From an uncultured Bacilli bacterium (GTDB lineage: Bacteria > Bacillota_I > Bacilli_A > RF39 > UBA660), in NCBI GenBank assembly GCA_947629395.1, contig CANRDQ010000011.1:1-37096 (forward strand): a stretch of 37,096 bases of DNA, given 5' to 3'. The notes beneath the pieces are model-generated. The model was given only the letters and a program-made list of their open reading frames with translations. It had not been told where the DNA came from and made no database searches. Numbering within the stretch: the first letter of the stretch is position 1; every line of letters starts with the position of its first letter. Below, one piece after another: positions 1 through 9,200 of the stretch. The position numbers and the translations under genes are program-made.

Positions 1-75
1 AACATTGTCGACCGGGATTATTTATTACTCGCTAGCCACCCGGAAGCGAGAAACATTTTCACACTTTTTCAAGTG
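1..75 (-). ncRNA. Structured 5' leader of a gene beyond the window edge (unidentified)
   Basis: The region just downstream of a consensus minus-strand promoter contains no ORF but strong structure. A hairpin pairs CACTT (62-66) with AAGTG (71-75). A second pairs CTCGCT (28-33) with AGCGAG (45-50). The loop of the second contains CCCGG (39-43), which is complementary to CCGGG at 12-16, so an H-type pseudoknot could form. The run is far richer in GC than its surroundings, as expected for a functional RNA. It could be a ribosomal-protein leader, a riboswitch or the start of a stable RNA; I do not recognise the family, and it is cut off by the window edge. Confidence 0.5.
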
Positions 76-82
76 CAGTATA

Positions 83-111
83 AGTATACTATAATTTTAT
101 AAAAATGTCAA
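83..111 (-). promoter_or_regulatory. Sigma-A type promoter of the edge leader RNA
   Basis: On the minus strand a TTGACA -35 (106-111) is followed by a 17-base spacer and a TATACT -10 (83-88). Transcription would start near position 75 and run off the left edge. No coding gene lies between the promoter and position 1, so it must serve an RNA or a gene outside the window. Confidence 0.75.
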
Positions 112-186
112 ATAGTATACATTAATAGTATATTCACTTTCCAAATTATTATTTATTAGTATTTTATTTGATATTTTTTTAATTCA

Positions 187-310
187 AATATTCCAATAAA
201 TCATCATTATGCTTATATTCTTTCACATTAATTACTTCATAAATAAAAATTGACTCAGGGCTTCATAAGTTTCCTGAATACCAATCGATACAAAATATAT
301 CAAATATTAT
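187..310 (-). pseudogene. Decayed coding remnant in the ppdK downstream spacer
   Basis: Two overlapping minus-strand frames read like ordinary protein but are broken. One gives IGIQETYEALSQFLFMK before a stop; the other continues with IYEVINVKEYKHNDDLLEYLN before a stop. Joined by a single frameshift they make one plausible C-terminus. No start codon with a ribosome site belongs to either. The family is not recognisable. The rest of 112-400 shows nothing beyond AT-rich sequence and a possible minus-strand promoter (TTGACA and TATATT, 17 bases apart, about 290-320). Confidence 0.3.
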
Positions 311-402
311 AGATAGTGTCAATATTTTTTATCAATTTATTATATTACCAATATAACTCTTAATTTTTTTCATTTATATAAACTTCTTTTAATTACAACA
401 AA

Positions 403-423
403 AAAGACTATTTTCTAGTCTTT
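403..423 (-). terminator. Rho-independent terminator of ppdK
   Basis: AAAGACTA (403-410) and TAGTCTTT (416-423) form an 8-bp stem with a 5-base loop. On the minus strand it is followed by a run of T, directly downstream of the ppdK stop. Confidence 0.8.
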
Positions 424-445
424 CTTGTGTTTTATATTTTTAAAC

Positions 446-3082
446 TTATGCGTTCTGATTTTTTCTTTCTTTAATAGTCGCTCTAGCAGCCGCAAGTCTT
501 GCTACTGGTACTCTAAATGGTGAACAAGATACATAATCAAGTCCTACCTTATTAAAGAACTCTATAGACTTAGGATCTCCTCCATGTTCTCCACATACTC
601 CTAAAGAAATATCTGGTTTTTCATCACGAGCAAGTTTTACCGCTAATTTTACTAATTCCCCTACTCCTTCTTGATCTATACTTTGGAATGGATCATGTTC
701 TAGTAATTTAGTTTTTTCATAATCTTTTAAGAATTTAGAAACATCATCTCTAGAAAAACCATAAGTAAGTTGTGTTAAATCATTAGTTCCAAAGCTAAAG
801 AAATCAGCAAGTCTAGCAATTGAATCTGCTTTAACACAAGCCCTTGGAATTTCTATCATTGTTCCAACTTTATATTTCATATCTATATTATTCATTTTTA
901 GTACTTCTTTTGCGATTTGATCTACTATCTTTTTAACGAAAATATATTCTTTTTCATCTCCAATTAAAGGAATCATAATTTCAGGTTCAACATTAATACC
1001 TTCTTTAGTAACAATTACAGCAGCTTCCATAATAGCCTGAGCTTGCATAGCTGTAATTTCTGGGAATGTTACTGAAAGTCTACATCCACGATGTCCCATC
1101 ATAGGATTAAACTCTTTTAGAGATTCGATTTTATCTTTTAAGCTATCTACTGTCATATTTAAAGCATTGGCTAGAGGGATAATCTCTGAATCATTCTTTG
1201 GTAAAAACTCATGTAGTGGAGGGTCTAAAAGACGAATTACTACAGCCATATCTTGCATTTCTCTAAATAGCCCAATAAAATCTTCTCTTTGGAATGGTAA
1301 TATTTTAGAAAGAGCTTCTTCTCTTTGTTCTCTTGTTTCAGAAACAATCATTTTTCGAAATTCAAATATTCTTTTTTCATCAAAGAACATATGCTCTGTA
1401 CGACAAAGTCCAATTCCTTCTGCTCCAAAGTTATGAGCTGTCTTAGCATCTCTTGGATTATCAGCATTAGCTCTAACTTTAAGATGTCTAATTTCATCTG
1501 CCCAACCCATAAATACCGAAAAGTTACCACTGATAGTAGCATCGACAGTTTTAATACTTTCACCATAAACATTACCTGTTGTACCATCAAAACTCATTTT
1601 ATCTCGTTCTCTAAATACTTGTCCACTTGCAGTAGTAAGAGTTTTATCCATTACATTAACTACTACTTCGTTACAACCACAAACACAACAAGTTCCCATA
1701 CCACGTGCTACAACAGCGGCATGACTAGTCATTCCTCCACGAACGGTTAAGATTCCATTCGCCACATTCATTCCTTCAATATCTTCAGGAGATGTTTCTT
1801 CACGAACTAATAAAATATCTTTAACACCTGCTTCATGAGCCTTAGTGGCATCTTCTGCTGAGAAATAGATTTCTCCAGTTGCGGCTCCAGGAGAAGCTGC
1901 TAGTCCTTTCGCAATTGGTACTGCTTTATCTAAAGCTTCTTTATCAAAGGCAGGATGAAGTAATTGATTTAACATATTAGGTTCTACTCTTAATAAAGCT
2001 TCTTCTTTCGTAATCTTTCCTTCATTAACTAAATCTACAGCTATTTCTATTGCTGCTTTAGCAGTTCTCTTTCCGCTTCTAGTTTGCAACATAAAAAGTT
2101 TACCTTCTTCAATAGTAAATTCCATATCTTGCATATCACAATAGTGTTCTTCTAAGATATTACATACTCTAACAAATTCAGCATAAACATCAGGCATTTT
2201 TTCTTTTAAAGTTTCAATAGGAGCTGGTGTTCTAACTCCGGCTACAACATCTTCACCTTGAGCATTGATTAAATATTCTCCGAATAATTTCTTTTCTCCA
2301 GTTGAAGGATTTCTAGTAAAAGCAACTCCAGTACCAGATGTTTCTCCTTTGTTTCCATAAACCATTTCTTGAACATTAACAGCTGTACCCCAATTATCAG
2401 GAATATCATTAAGTTTACGATAAGTAATAGCTCTATCATTATTCCAACTTCTAAATACAGCTTTTACAGATTCCATTAATTGTTCTATCGGATCACTAGG
2501 AAATTCTTTTCCTGCTAGTTCTTTATATTTATTTTTATATAAAACTATTATCTGTTGTAAATCATAAGAATTAAGATCTGTATCATTTTGACAACCTTTA
2601 GCTTCTTTATATTGATCAAAAAGATTAGTAAACTCTTCAATTGGAAATTCCATTACTACATCAGAAAACATTTGAATAAAGCGACGATAAGAATCATAAA
2701 CAAATCTGGAACTACTAACTTTAGTCGCAAAAGTAGATGCTACTTCATCATTAAGCCCTAAATTAAGAATTGTATCCATCATTCCTGGCATACTAACTCT
2801 AGCACCACTTCTTACAGATACTAATAAAGGATTATTAGGATTTCCAAATTGTTTTCCTGTTCTCTCTTCTAAAGCTTTTAACTCTTTTAAAATTTCTTCT
2901 TTTATTTGATCATCTAAAGTTTTATTTTTATCATAATAATCTAGACAAGCAGCTGTTGATACTGTAAAACCTCTAGGTACGGGTAAACCTAGTTTAGTCA
3001 TTTCAGCAAGATTAGCTCCTTTACCACCAAGTATATCTTTTAAATCTTTACTTCCTTCGTTAAATGAATATACGTATTTCAT
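446..3082 (-). CDS. ppdK: Pyruvate, phosphate dikinase
   Basis: Interconverts pyruvate, ATP and phosphate with PEP, AMP and pyrophosphate in the cytoplasm. In anaerobes it often works in the glycolytic or gluconeogenic direction at the PEP node. The 878 residues match the usual length of about 875. The N-terminal ATP-grasp domain starts with GGKGANLAEM (19-28). The swivelling phosphohistidine domain has GGMTSHAAVVARG (449-461) with the catalytic His at 454. The C-terminal TIM-barrel PEP domain includes GTMIEIPRA and the cysteine acid/base motif GVCGEHGGD near the end. The start is supported by AGGAGGG a few bases upstream. It is monocistronic, with its own terminator and a promoter at 3110-3138. 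No PPDK regulatory kinase is seen nearby. Confidence 0.97.
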   Translation of the reverse strand: MKYVYSFNEGSKDLKDILGGKGANLAEMTKLGLPVPRGFTVSTAACLDYYDKNKTLDDQIKEEILKELKALEERTGKQFGNPNNPLLVSVRSGARVSMPGMMDTILNLGLNDEVASTFATKVSSSRFVYDSYRRFIQMFSDVVMEFPIEEFTNLFDQYKEAKGCQNDTDLNSYDLQQIIVLYKNKYKELAGKEFPSDPIEQLMESVKAVFRSWNNDRAITYRKLNDIPDNWGTAVNVQEMVYGNKGETSGTGVAFTRNPSTGEKKLFGEYLINAQGEDVVAGVRTPAPIETLKEKMPDVYAEFVRVCNILEEHYCDMQDMEFTIEEGKLFMLQTRSGKRTAKAAIEIAVDLVNEGKITKEEALLRVEPNMLNQLLHPAFDKEALDKAVPIAKGLAASPGAATGEIYFSAEDATKAHEAGVKDILLVREETSPEDIEGMNVANGILTVRGGMTSHAAVVARGMGTCCVCGCNEVVVNVMDKTLTTASGQVFRERDKMSFDGTTGNVYGESIKTVDATISGNFSVFMGWADEIRHLKVRANADNPRDAKTAHNFGAEGIGLCRTEHMFFDEKRIFEFRKMIVSETREQREEALSKILPFQREDFIGLFREMQDMAVVIRLLDPPLHEFLPKNDSEIIPLANALNMTVDSLKDKIESLKEFNPMMGHRGCRLSVTFPEITAMQAQAIMEAAVIVTKEGINVEPEIMIPLIGDEKEYIFVKKIVDQIAKEVLKMNNIDMKYKVGTMIEIPRACVKADSIARLADFFSFGTNDLTQLTYGFSRDDVSKFLKDYEKTKLLEHDPFQSIDQEGVGELVKLAVKLARDEKPDISLGVCGEHGGDPKSIEFFNKVGLDYVSCSPFRVPVARLAAARATIKERKNQNA

Positions 3083-3109
3083 ATACCCTCCTTATTCTAT
3101 ACACTATAT

Positions 3110-3138
3110 ATTATATCAAAAAAAGAGTCTAGAAACAA
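3110..3138 (-). promoter_or_regulatory. ppdK promoter nested in the tdk terminator
   Basis: A minus-strand TTGTTT -35 (3133-3138) lies 17 bases from a TATAAT -10 (3110-3115). The -35 and spacer fall in the loop, stem and T-run of the upstream tdk terminator. Confidence 0.6.
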
Positions 3139-3154
3139 TAATATCTAGTTCTCT
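3117..3154 (-). terminator. Terminator of the spoIIGA-sigE-tdk operon
   Basis: AGAGTCTAGA (3124-3133) pairs imperfectly with TCTAGTTCTCT (3144-3154), and the minus strand continues into a run of seven T. It overlaps the tdk stop codon. Confidence 0.75.
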
Positions 3155-3762
3155 TTGACACATGATTGTTTTAATTTTTGGTACTTTCTTAGTTTTTCAA
3201 AATAGCACTTTGGACATAGTGATATATACTCGATTTTAGCGTTATCATCTATCGCAACTTGACTTCCTTCAAAAGTAAATTTACCATTTATTTTACGACT
3301 ATTAAAGATGGCTTTTTTACCACATGGGCAAATAGTTTTCATTTCTTCAATAGAATGAGCAATTTCTAATAGTCTAGTACTAGCTTTAAAGCCTCTAGTT
3401 CTAAAATCAGTTCTAAGTCCATAACACATAACTGGAATATCTAAAGCAATTACTACTTGTAACAATTCATCTATTTGTCTTGCTTCTAAAAATTGGACTT
3501 CATCTACAAATACACAATGAATATCTTCTTTTTTACAATGATTCTTAATTAACTTAAATAAATTATCTTCTTTGGTTATTAAATAATCAACCTTTCTTTG
3601 AATTCCAATTCTTGATATTACCGTATCATTACCTTTACTATCAATTTTAGGTTTTAAGATAATTACTTTCATACCACGTTCTTCATAATTATGTGCCGCT
3701 TGAAGTAAAAAGGTTGTTTTCCCACTGTTCATAGCGCCATATTTAAAATACAACTTTGTCAT
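3145..3762 (-). CDS. tdk: Thymidine kinase, type II
   Basis: Phosphorylates thymidine to dTMP with ATP in the salvage pathway. The 205 residues are typical of bacterial type II enzymes. Visible are the P-loop GAMNSGKT (9-16), the catalytic DE of VDEVQF (87-88), the substrate-covering lasso YGLRTDFRTRGF (114-125), and a structural zinc site of four cysteines (145, 147, 183, 186). The open frame extends 16 codons further upstream. The ATG at 3762 is chosen because GGAGGA sits 9 bases before it and the family begins at the P-loop strand. It lies 31 bases after sigE and precedes a terminator, so it is probably the last gene of the sporulation sigma operon. I know of no functional reason for that pairing. 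Confidence 0.95.
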   Translation of the reverse strand: MTKLYFKYGAMNSGKTTFLLQAAHNYEERGMKVIILKPKIDSKGNDTVISRIGIQRKVDYLITKEDNLFKLIKNHCKKEDIHCVFVDEVQFLEARQIDELLQVVIALDIPVMCYGLRTDFRTRGFKASTRLLEIAHSIEEMKTICPCGKKAIFNSRKINGKFTFEGSQVAIDDNAKIEYISLCPKCYFEKLRKYQKLKQSCVKEN

Positions 3763-3793
3763 ACTGCTTATCCTCCAATAATAGTATAACAAA

Positions 3794-4486
3794 TTAACTA
3801 TATTTAACAATCATTTTAAGTCTTTTTATTACTTTTTTTTCAATTCTCGAAATGTATGATTGAGAAATACCTAACATATCCGCTACTTCTTTTTGGGTTT
3901 TTTCTTCTTTTCCAAATAGACCATATCTTAAAATAATAATATCTCTATCTCTAGGATTTAATCGCATTATTTCTTCAATCACTCTTTTCTTATCTGCTTC
4001 ATCTTCTATACCTTTAGTCACTAAATCTTTAGGTGTTCCGAGTATATCTTCTAAATGAAGTTCATTCCCTTCAGAATCATAAGAAAGAGAAGCATCAATA
4101 CTTACCTCTGTTTTCTGTTTTTTAATTTTTCTTAAATACATTAATATTTCGTTATCTATACATCTAGAGGCATAAGTAGCCAATTTAATATTTTTACCAC
4201 GACTAAAAGTATTAATACCTTTAATAAGTCCAATTGTTCCTATACTAACTAAATCTTCTAAATCAACATTAGTATTTTCATATTTTTTAGCTAAAAACAC
4301 TACTAATCTTAAGTTATGTTCAATTAGTTTATCTTTCGCAAAAACATCTCCATCTTCTTTTAATTCTAAATAATATTCTTCCATTTCACGAGAAAGAGGC
4401 TCTGGTAAAACATCAGTTGCGCCAACATAAAATATTTGTCCTCCTAAATTTAAAAGTTTACCTAATAGTAATAATATTGTAATCAT
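3794..4486 (-). CDS. sigE: Sporulation sigma factor SigE (pro-form)
   Basis: A mother-cell-specific RNA polymerase sigma factor, made as an inactive membrane-associated precursor and activated by SpoIIGA. Region 2 is highly recognisable: NLRLVVFLAKKYENT (58-72), DLVSIGTIGLIKG (78-90) and KLATYASRCIDNEILMYLR (101-119). The region 4 helix-turn-helix is TQKEVADMLGISQSYISRIEKK, near the C-terminus. The call as SigE rather than SigG or SigK rests on the spoIIGA gene that overlaps it by ATGA. The hydrophobic start MITILLLLGKLLNLGGQIFYVG resembles a pro-peptide, but only about 18 residues precede the conserved FYVG segment, shorter than the roughly 27 of Bacillus subtilis. AGGAGG sits before the ATG. 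Confidence 0.93.
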   Translation of the reverse strand: MITILLLLGKLLNLGGQIFYVGATDVLPEPLSREMEEYYLELKEDGDVFAKDKLIEHNLRLVVFLAKKYENTNVDLEDLVSIGTIGLIKGINTFSRGKNIKLATYASRCIDNEILMYLRKIKKQKTEVSIDASLSYDSEGNELHLEDILGTPKDLVTKGIEDEADKKRVIEEIMRLNPRDRDIIILRYGLFGKEEKTQKEVADMLGISQSYISRIEKKVIKRLKMIVKYS

Positions 4487-5265
4487 GATAATTCCTCCTT
4501 TATTTTATTTGGTAAAATACAATCTATCCCTTCAATTTGTGCTTTAGAAGATATTCCTCCTAATAGATTTTTAAATTCTATATTTTTATCTATTAAGACT
4601 TTATCTATTTTAAAACATTTCATAAGTCCATTATTATCAATAGTTTTAAAAGGAACATAGATAATTTCATCTTCTTTTACTTTAATATAATCTTTATTAA
4701 AGATTATTACTCCTCTACCTTTATATGGATCTTTTAAGTTATTCCCAGTATCTAAAAAACCTGATAAATGATAAATATTATTTTGATAGTAAATATCTAC
4801 TTGATGAACATTATGATATGTTTTATTATTTTTATTATCTTTAATATAAAGATAGATTATAACAGGGGTTAATAAAATCATTAGAATAATATTTATAGAT
4901 AATCCATTATGAAAAAAGACTATACCTGTATTTTTATAACTAAAACTATCATTAATAAGATATAAACTACCTCCTAGAAAAATACTTATAATATATAAAG
5001 TAGAAATATTTTTAAAGAAGTATTTTATATTATGATATGAGAAAGTTACTAAAATCATTAAAATACTTATAAATAGTTTACCTAAAAATAAGATAAAACT
5101 ATTTATTTTCATAAATAAAAACAAGATACTTAAAGCTCCTATTATACTGCCTATAAATATTCTTCTAAAGCTAGTATTTCTTTTTAAAATATAGTTAGTA
5201 CTAAAAAGTAATAAAAAATCAAAAAAGAAATTCAGCAGTAGCACAAAATCAAGATATATTTTCAT
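4483..5265 (-). CDS. spoIIGA: Sigma-E processing aspartic peptidase SpoIIGA
   Basis: A membrane protease that cleaves pro-sigma-E during sporulation, after a signal from the forespore. The 260-residue protein has about five hydrophobic helices in residues 1-142, then a soluble C-terminal domain with the aspartic-protease motif GFLDTGNNLKDP (169-180), catalytic Asp172. The ATG at 5265 is preferred to the TTG at 5277, because the only ribosome-site-like sequence (GGTGAT) lies between them. The stop overlaps the sigE start (ATGA), so the protease and its substrate are translationally coupled. Overall sequence is divergent, as is usual for the family; synteny and the DTGN motif make the call firm. 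Confidence 0.92.
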   Translation of the reverse strand: MKIYLDFVLLLNFFFDFLLLFSTNYILKRNTSFRRIFIGSIIGALSILFLFMKINSFILFLGKLFISILMILVTFSYHNIKYFFKNISTLYIISIFLGGSLYLINDSFSYKNTGIVFFHNGLSINIILMILLTPVIIYLYIKDNKNNKTYHNVHQVDIYYQNNIYHLSGFLDTGNNLKDPYKGRGVIIFNKDYIKVKEDEIIYVPFKTIDNNGLMKCFKIDKVLIDKNIEFKNLLGGISSKAQIEGIDCILPNKIKEELS

Positions 5266-5290
5266 CTGTATCACCAAAAAAAATTATATA

Positions 5291-5325
5291 AAAAGAAAAA
5301 CGACTATATTGTCGCTTTTTCTTTT
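5291..5325 (-). terminator. Terminator of the 104-residue membrane protein gene
   Basis: CGAC (5301-5304) and GTCG (5311-5314) close a short loop, flanked by complementary A-rich and T-rich arms (5291-5300 and 5316-5325). It lies between the two operons and could work in both directions. Confidence 0.7.
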
Positions 5326-5329
5326 AAAC

Positions 5330-5644
5330 TTAAATTTTCTTTTTATTCCAGAATATCTTAATAATATAGCTTAAGAATATCATCATGATTATTACAAATG
5401 CCCATGCAAGAACTGTATATAATAATCCTGATGTATACTTTCCAATAATGGCTAAAATACTTTCAGGGAAATATTTTCCAATTAAAGCCGCTACATCTGG
5501 AAGTCCAATATTTTGTTTAATGAACGCTAAAATACGAAGTAATATATCAATTATAGCTATGAAAAATACAAAAGATGAGAAACGTTTAAAAAACATTACT
5601 ACCACCAAAATTAATACAACTAAAACTATTAAATCAATATACAT
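5330..5644 (-). CDS. Small integral membrane protein, unknown function
   Basis: The 104-residue protein is dominated by hydrophobic stretches: about residues 3-18, 24-42 and 76-97. A short amphipathic linker contains GLPDVAALIGKYFPES (47-62). The C-terminus is basic (WNKKKI), suggesting a cytoplasmic end. No family is recognised. AAAGGAGT lies 8 bases before the ATG. It starts 14 bases after the metallo-hydrolase gene and is followed by a terminator, so the two form a two-gene unit. Possibly a CvpA-like or channel-like small protein, but there is no motif to support either. Confidence 0.75.
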   Translation of the reverse strand: MYIDLIVLVVLILVVVMFFKRFSSFVFFIAIIDILLRILAFIKQNIGLPDVAALIGKYFPESILAIIGKYTSGLLYTVLAWAFVIIMMIFLSYIIKIFWNKKKI

Positions 5645-5658
5645 AATTCTACTCCTTT

Positions 5659-6183
5659 TTATTTAAAATAAATATTAGTTTCTTTTTCTACTTTTAAAGT
5701 AGTTTTATCACCATGTCCTGGATAAAGAATAATATCATCATCATATTGTTTTATTTTTTCTAAACTTTGTTTCATAACATTCTCATTTCCAGTAGGTAAA
5801 TCACATCTTCCTATACTTCCTTGAAAAACAAAATCACCTACAAACATAGTTTTATCTTCTTTAAAATAGAAAGTTACTGAATCAGCTGAATGTCCAGGTG
5901 TATAAATAACTTCAAATTTAAAATCACCTAATTCATATTCTTTTTCTTGTAAATTACTTTTCTTAAAAACTTTAATACTTCTTTTATTTAAAAAATTACG
6001 TAAAGCTCCAACATGATCAAAGTGAGAATGAGTTACTAAAACACCAACTACTTTGTCATCTCCAATTTTTTCTTTTATTTTAGGATAATCATCTCCTGGA
6101 TCTATTACTAAACAAGTATTATTCTTTTTTAATATATAACAATTTTCCTCGATTGCTCCAGTAACAACTGTTTCTACTATCAT
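5659..6183 (-). CDS. MBL-fold metallo-hydrolase (glyoxalase II-like)
   Basis: A binuclear-metal hydrolase of the hydroxyacylglutathione hydrolase/YcbL group. The metal-binding THSHFDH motif is at 51-57. Further ligands are in TPGHSADS, GDFVFQGSIGRCDLP and PGHGDKT. At 174 residues it lacks the C-terminal glutathione-binding domain of true glyoxalase II, so the substrate is more likely a small thioester in detoxification. GGAGGG precedes the ATG. The substrate cannot be decided from sequence. Confidence 0.88.
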   Translation of the reverse strand: MIVETVVTGAIEENCYILKKNNTCLVIDPGDDYPKIKEKIGDDKVVGVLVTHSHFDHVGALRNFLNKRSIKVFKKSNLQEKEYELGDFKFEVIYTPGHSADSVTFYFKEDKTMFVGDFVFQGSIGRCDLPTGNENVMKQSLEKIKQYDDDIILYPGHGDKTTLKVEKETNIYFK

Positions 6184-6242
6184 ATTATCCCTCCTATTAT
6201 TAAGAATAACACAAATGAAGAAAAAACTCTATTAAATTTTAT

Positions 6243-6273
6243 AAAAAAAAGAAACTCTAATTACTTAGAGTTT
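6243..6273 (-). terminator. Terminator overlapping the end of the giant surface protein gene
   Basis: AAACTCTAA (6252-6260) and TTAGAGTTT (6265-6273) form a perfect 9-bp stem with a 4-base loop. The minus strand then continues into a run of eight T. The stop codon (6261-6263) lies in the loop. Confidence 0.88.
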
Positions 6274-9200
6274 GCTTTCTTTGTATTTTTAAATGTAAAA
6301 TAACCTACAACTACTAATTCACACATTGAAACTAGTAATAAAACGATATACTTCATAATACCATCACCAGTATTTGGATTTGATGGAGTTTTAATTAATT
6401 TTGGAGTTTTATCAATGTTGTTTTCATTAACAAATACTACTTTTTGTTCTTCAACATCATTTAAAGTTCCTTTTTCATTAGTTGCAGTTGTTGTATAACC
6501 TTCAGTATTTGCTTCTACTTCTTTAACATCATATTCTACACCATTTGGTATATCTTTGATAGTTATCTTTTCTCCACCTTTAAGTTTAACAACGGCATAA
6601 TAAGTACCATCTACTCTTTGATTAAATACTGTATATCCTTCACCTTTGGTATTCATAACATATGGATACATTGTTTCAAATGGCATACCTTCAGGAACTT
6701 TTAATGTTATTTCAAAAGTCCATTCACGGTTTGGATCAACATTGTTACCTTTTAATTGTTTTTCAATAGATAACATATGTCTTGTAAATCTCCAGTTGTT
6801 GTATTCAACAACTATACCATCTTTATCCATTACACCTTCTGTATTTTCACTTGTTGTAGTAATGTATCCGTTTTGATCAGCTTCTACTTCGTTTACAATA
6901 TATCTAGTACCTTCTGGTAATCCTTTAATTGTAGCTGATTCTCCACCCTTAATGAAGATGTGTCCTACATAACTTCCTTCACCATTCTTAGTAATATTGA
7001 AGTCATATTCAGTATCTTCTCCATTTTTAGTGTATTTATATGTAGAATCTAAATCTTTTACTGATGGACTGAATAAGATAATTTCAAAATCCCATTCTTT
7101 ATTAGTTTCTACATTGTTACCTTTAACATTCTTCTTAATAGTTAAATCAAAGTTAGCTAAATTTGTATTAGTAAATGTAACCTTAGTTCCATTTTCTTGT
7201 AATGTTCCAGTTTTTTCTCCATCAACAGTTGTGATGTATTCATCTTCATTAGCTTCTTTTTCAACTATTTCATACTTAGTATTTTCTGGAATACCATTAA
7301 TAGTAATAGTATCATTATGTTTTAATGTTACAGTTCCTTCATAAACATCTGGTTGTTCACTAACTTTAGATACTGTTAAAGTACCACTCTTAGTTCCAGT
7401 ATAGTTAAACTCTGTTGGGAATTTAACATTTTCATCAGCTTTGAATTTAATAGTGAAGTTCCAGTCTTTATTCTTATCACCATGTTGTCCTGCAACTATT
7501 TTACTTAGTGATAAATCAACTAAAGCTGGTTGTTTATTGTAGAAAGTAATTCCTGTACCTTCACTACTTGTAATTGTTCCTGAAGTTTCAACATTAGTAT
7601 ATGTTACATAACGACCTGTATTAGCATCTGTTTCTGATATTTCGTACTTAGTATTTTCTGGAATATCTTTAATTGTAAGTGATTGACCATGTTTTAATTC
7701 AACTTTAGCAACATAGCTTCCATCTTCTTGTTTTTCGAAAGTTACATTATCGATGCTAGGAGCTTCTACTCCTTCATTTGAAGTACCTTCACTTGGATAA
7801 GTAACTGTAGTTTTACTTGTTTCAGGATCTAATGTACCTAATTCAATATCATCTTCTCTTGATAATTTAATAACAAATTCCCAAGGTTTTTCATATTCTC
7901 CTGCTCCTCCAAGAACTTCTTTTGAAAGTGTTAGAGTTTGTTTAGCAAGTTTTATGTTTCTATAAATGATATGTTGTGTATCAGTAGCATTTTCTAATGT
8001 TCCTGAAGTATTATCTGTATGTTTAGTTAAATATTGTTCTTGATCTGCTTCATCTTCAGTTACTTCATATTTAGTACCTTCTGGTAATCCTTTAATTCTA
8101 ACTTTATCGTTGTGTTTTAAAGTAACATGACCTACATAAACACCTGATCCTTCAGGAGTCTCTGTAAAGGTAATATTAGTACTATCTGCACCATTTAATG
8201 TAGTAGGATATTCTGTTGGGAAGTCCATACCAGTAGTTTTATCTGGAGTTAATTTAACTGTAAAGTGCCAATCTTTAGTTTTATCACCATCAGTTCCTTC
8301 TACTTGTTTTTCAATAATTAAATCATGTTCACTTAAATTAACATTAGTAATTATTACTTCTCCACTAGCCCCAGCGCTATCAAATGATCCAGTTTGTTGT
8401 GGAATAAGTGCTGTATAACCATCACGATTTGAATTGATTTCTGATACAAAGTAACGAGTTCTTTCTGGTAAACCTTTAATTGTAACTTTTTGACCATGTT
8501 GTACAGATACAGTTCCCATATATGATCCTCTACGGTCTCCTGTAACTTTAGTAAATGTAATTTCACCATCTGCTGGTGCTGTTACTTTACCTTCATAACC
8601 AGCGATTACTCCACCTTCATATTCATAAGAATCATCTAATGTAATACCTGTTGCAGGTGTTAAGAAGATATTAAATGTCCAAACTTTATTTAAGTCTCCA
8701 TCTTCACCTTTTACAAGTTTTCCAACTGTTAAATCATGATATGAATATTTAGTATTAGTGAAAGTAACTATTTGATCATTTGTAACATTTGTACCAAAAG
8801 TACCTGATGCCATTCCACTATGACTTGTAGTATAATCATCAAGATCTGCTTCTTGTTCTACTATGTTATATGTAGTTCCTTCAAGAAGATCTTTAATAGT
8901 AATTCCTTCTCCATGTTTTAATTGAACAGTTGCTTTATATGTATTATCTTCTTGTTTATTAAATTGAATTTTAGGTGTTGGGCAAGCTTCCCCTTCACAA
9001 ACGTATTCTGTTGGAATTTCTTCACCTTCTGGTGCTGTTAAAGTAATATCAAAATTCCATGTTTTTTCTTTATCACCAGCAAAACCTTCAACAATTTTAC
9101 CTAAAGTAATATCATATTCAGCTGGATTATTATTTATAAATTCAACTTCAGCATCTCTAATAAGAGTACCTTCATTATTATTTCCTTTTACAGTTGTAGT

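Noticed and set aside
1167..1750. Plus- and minus-strand ORFs inside ppdK
   Set aside because: Shadows of ppdK in other frames; Ser/Phe- or Leu-rich text with no ribosome sites.
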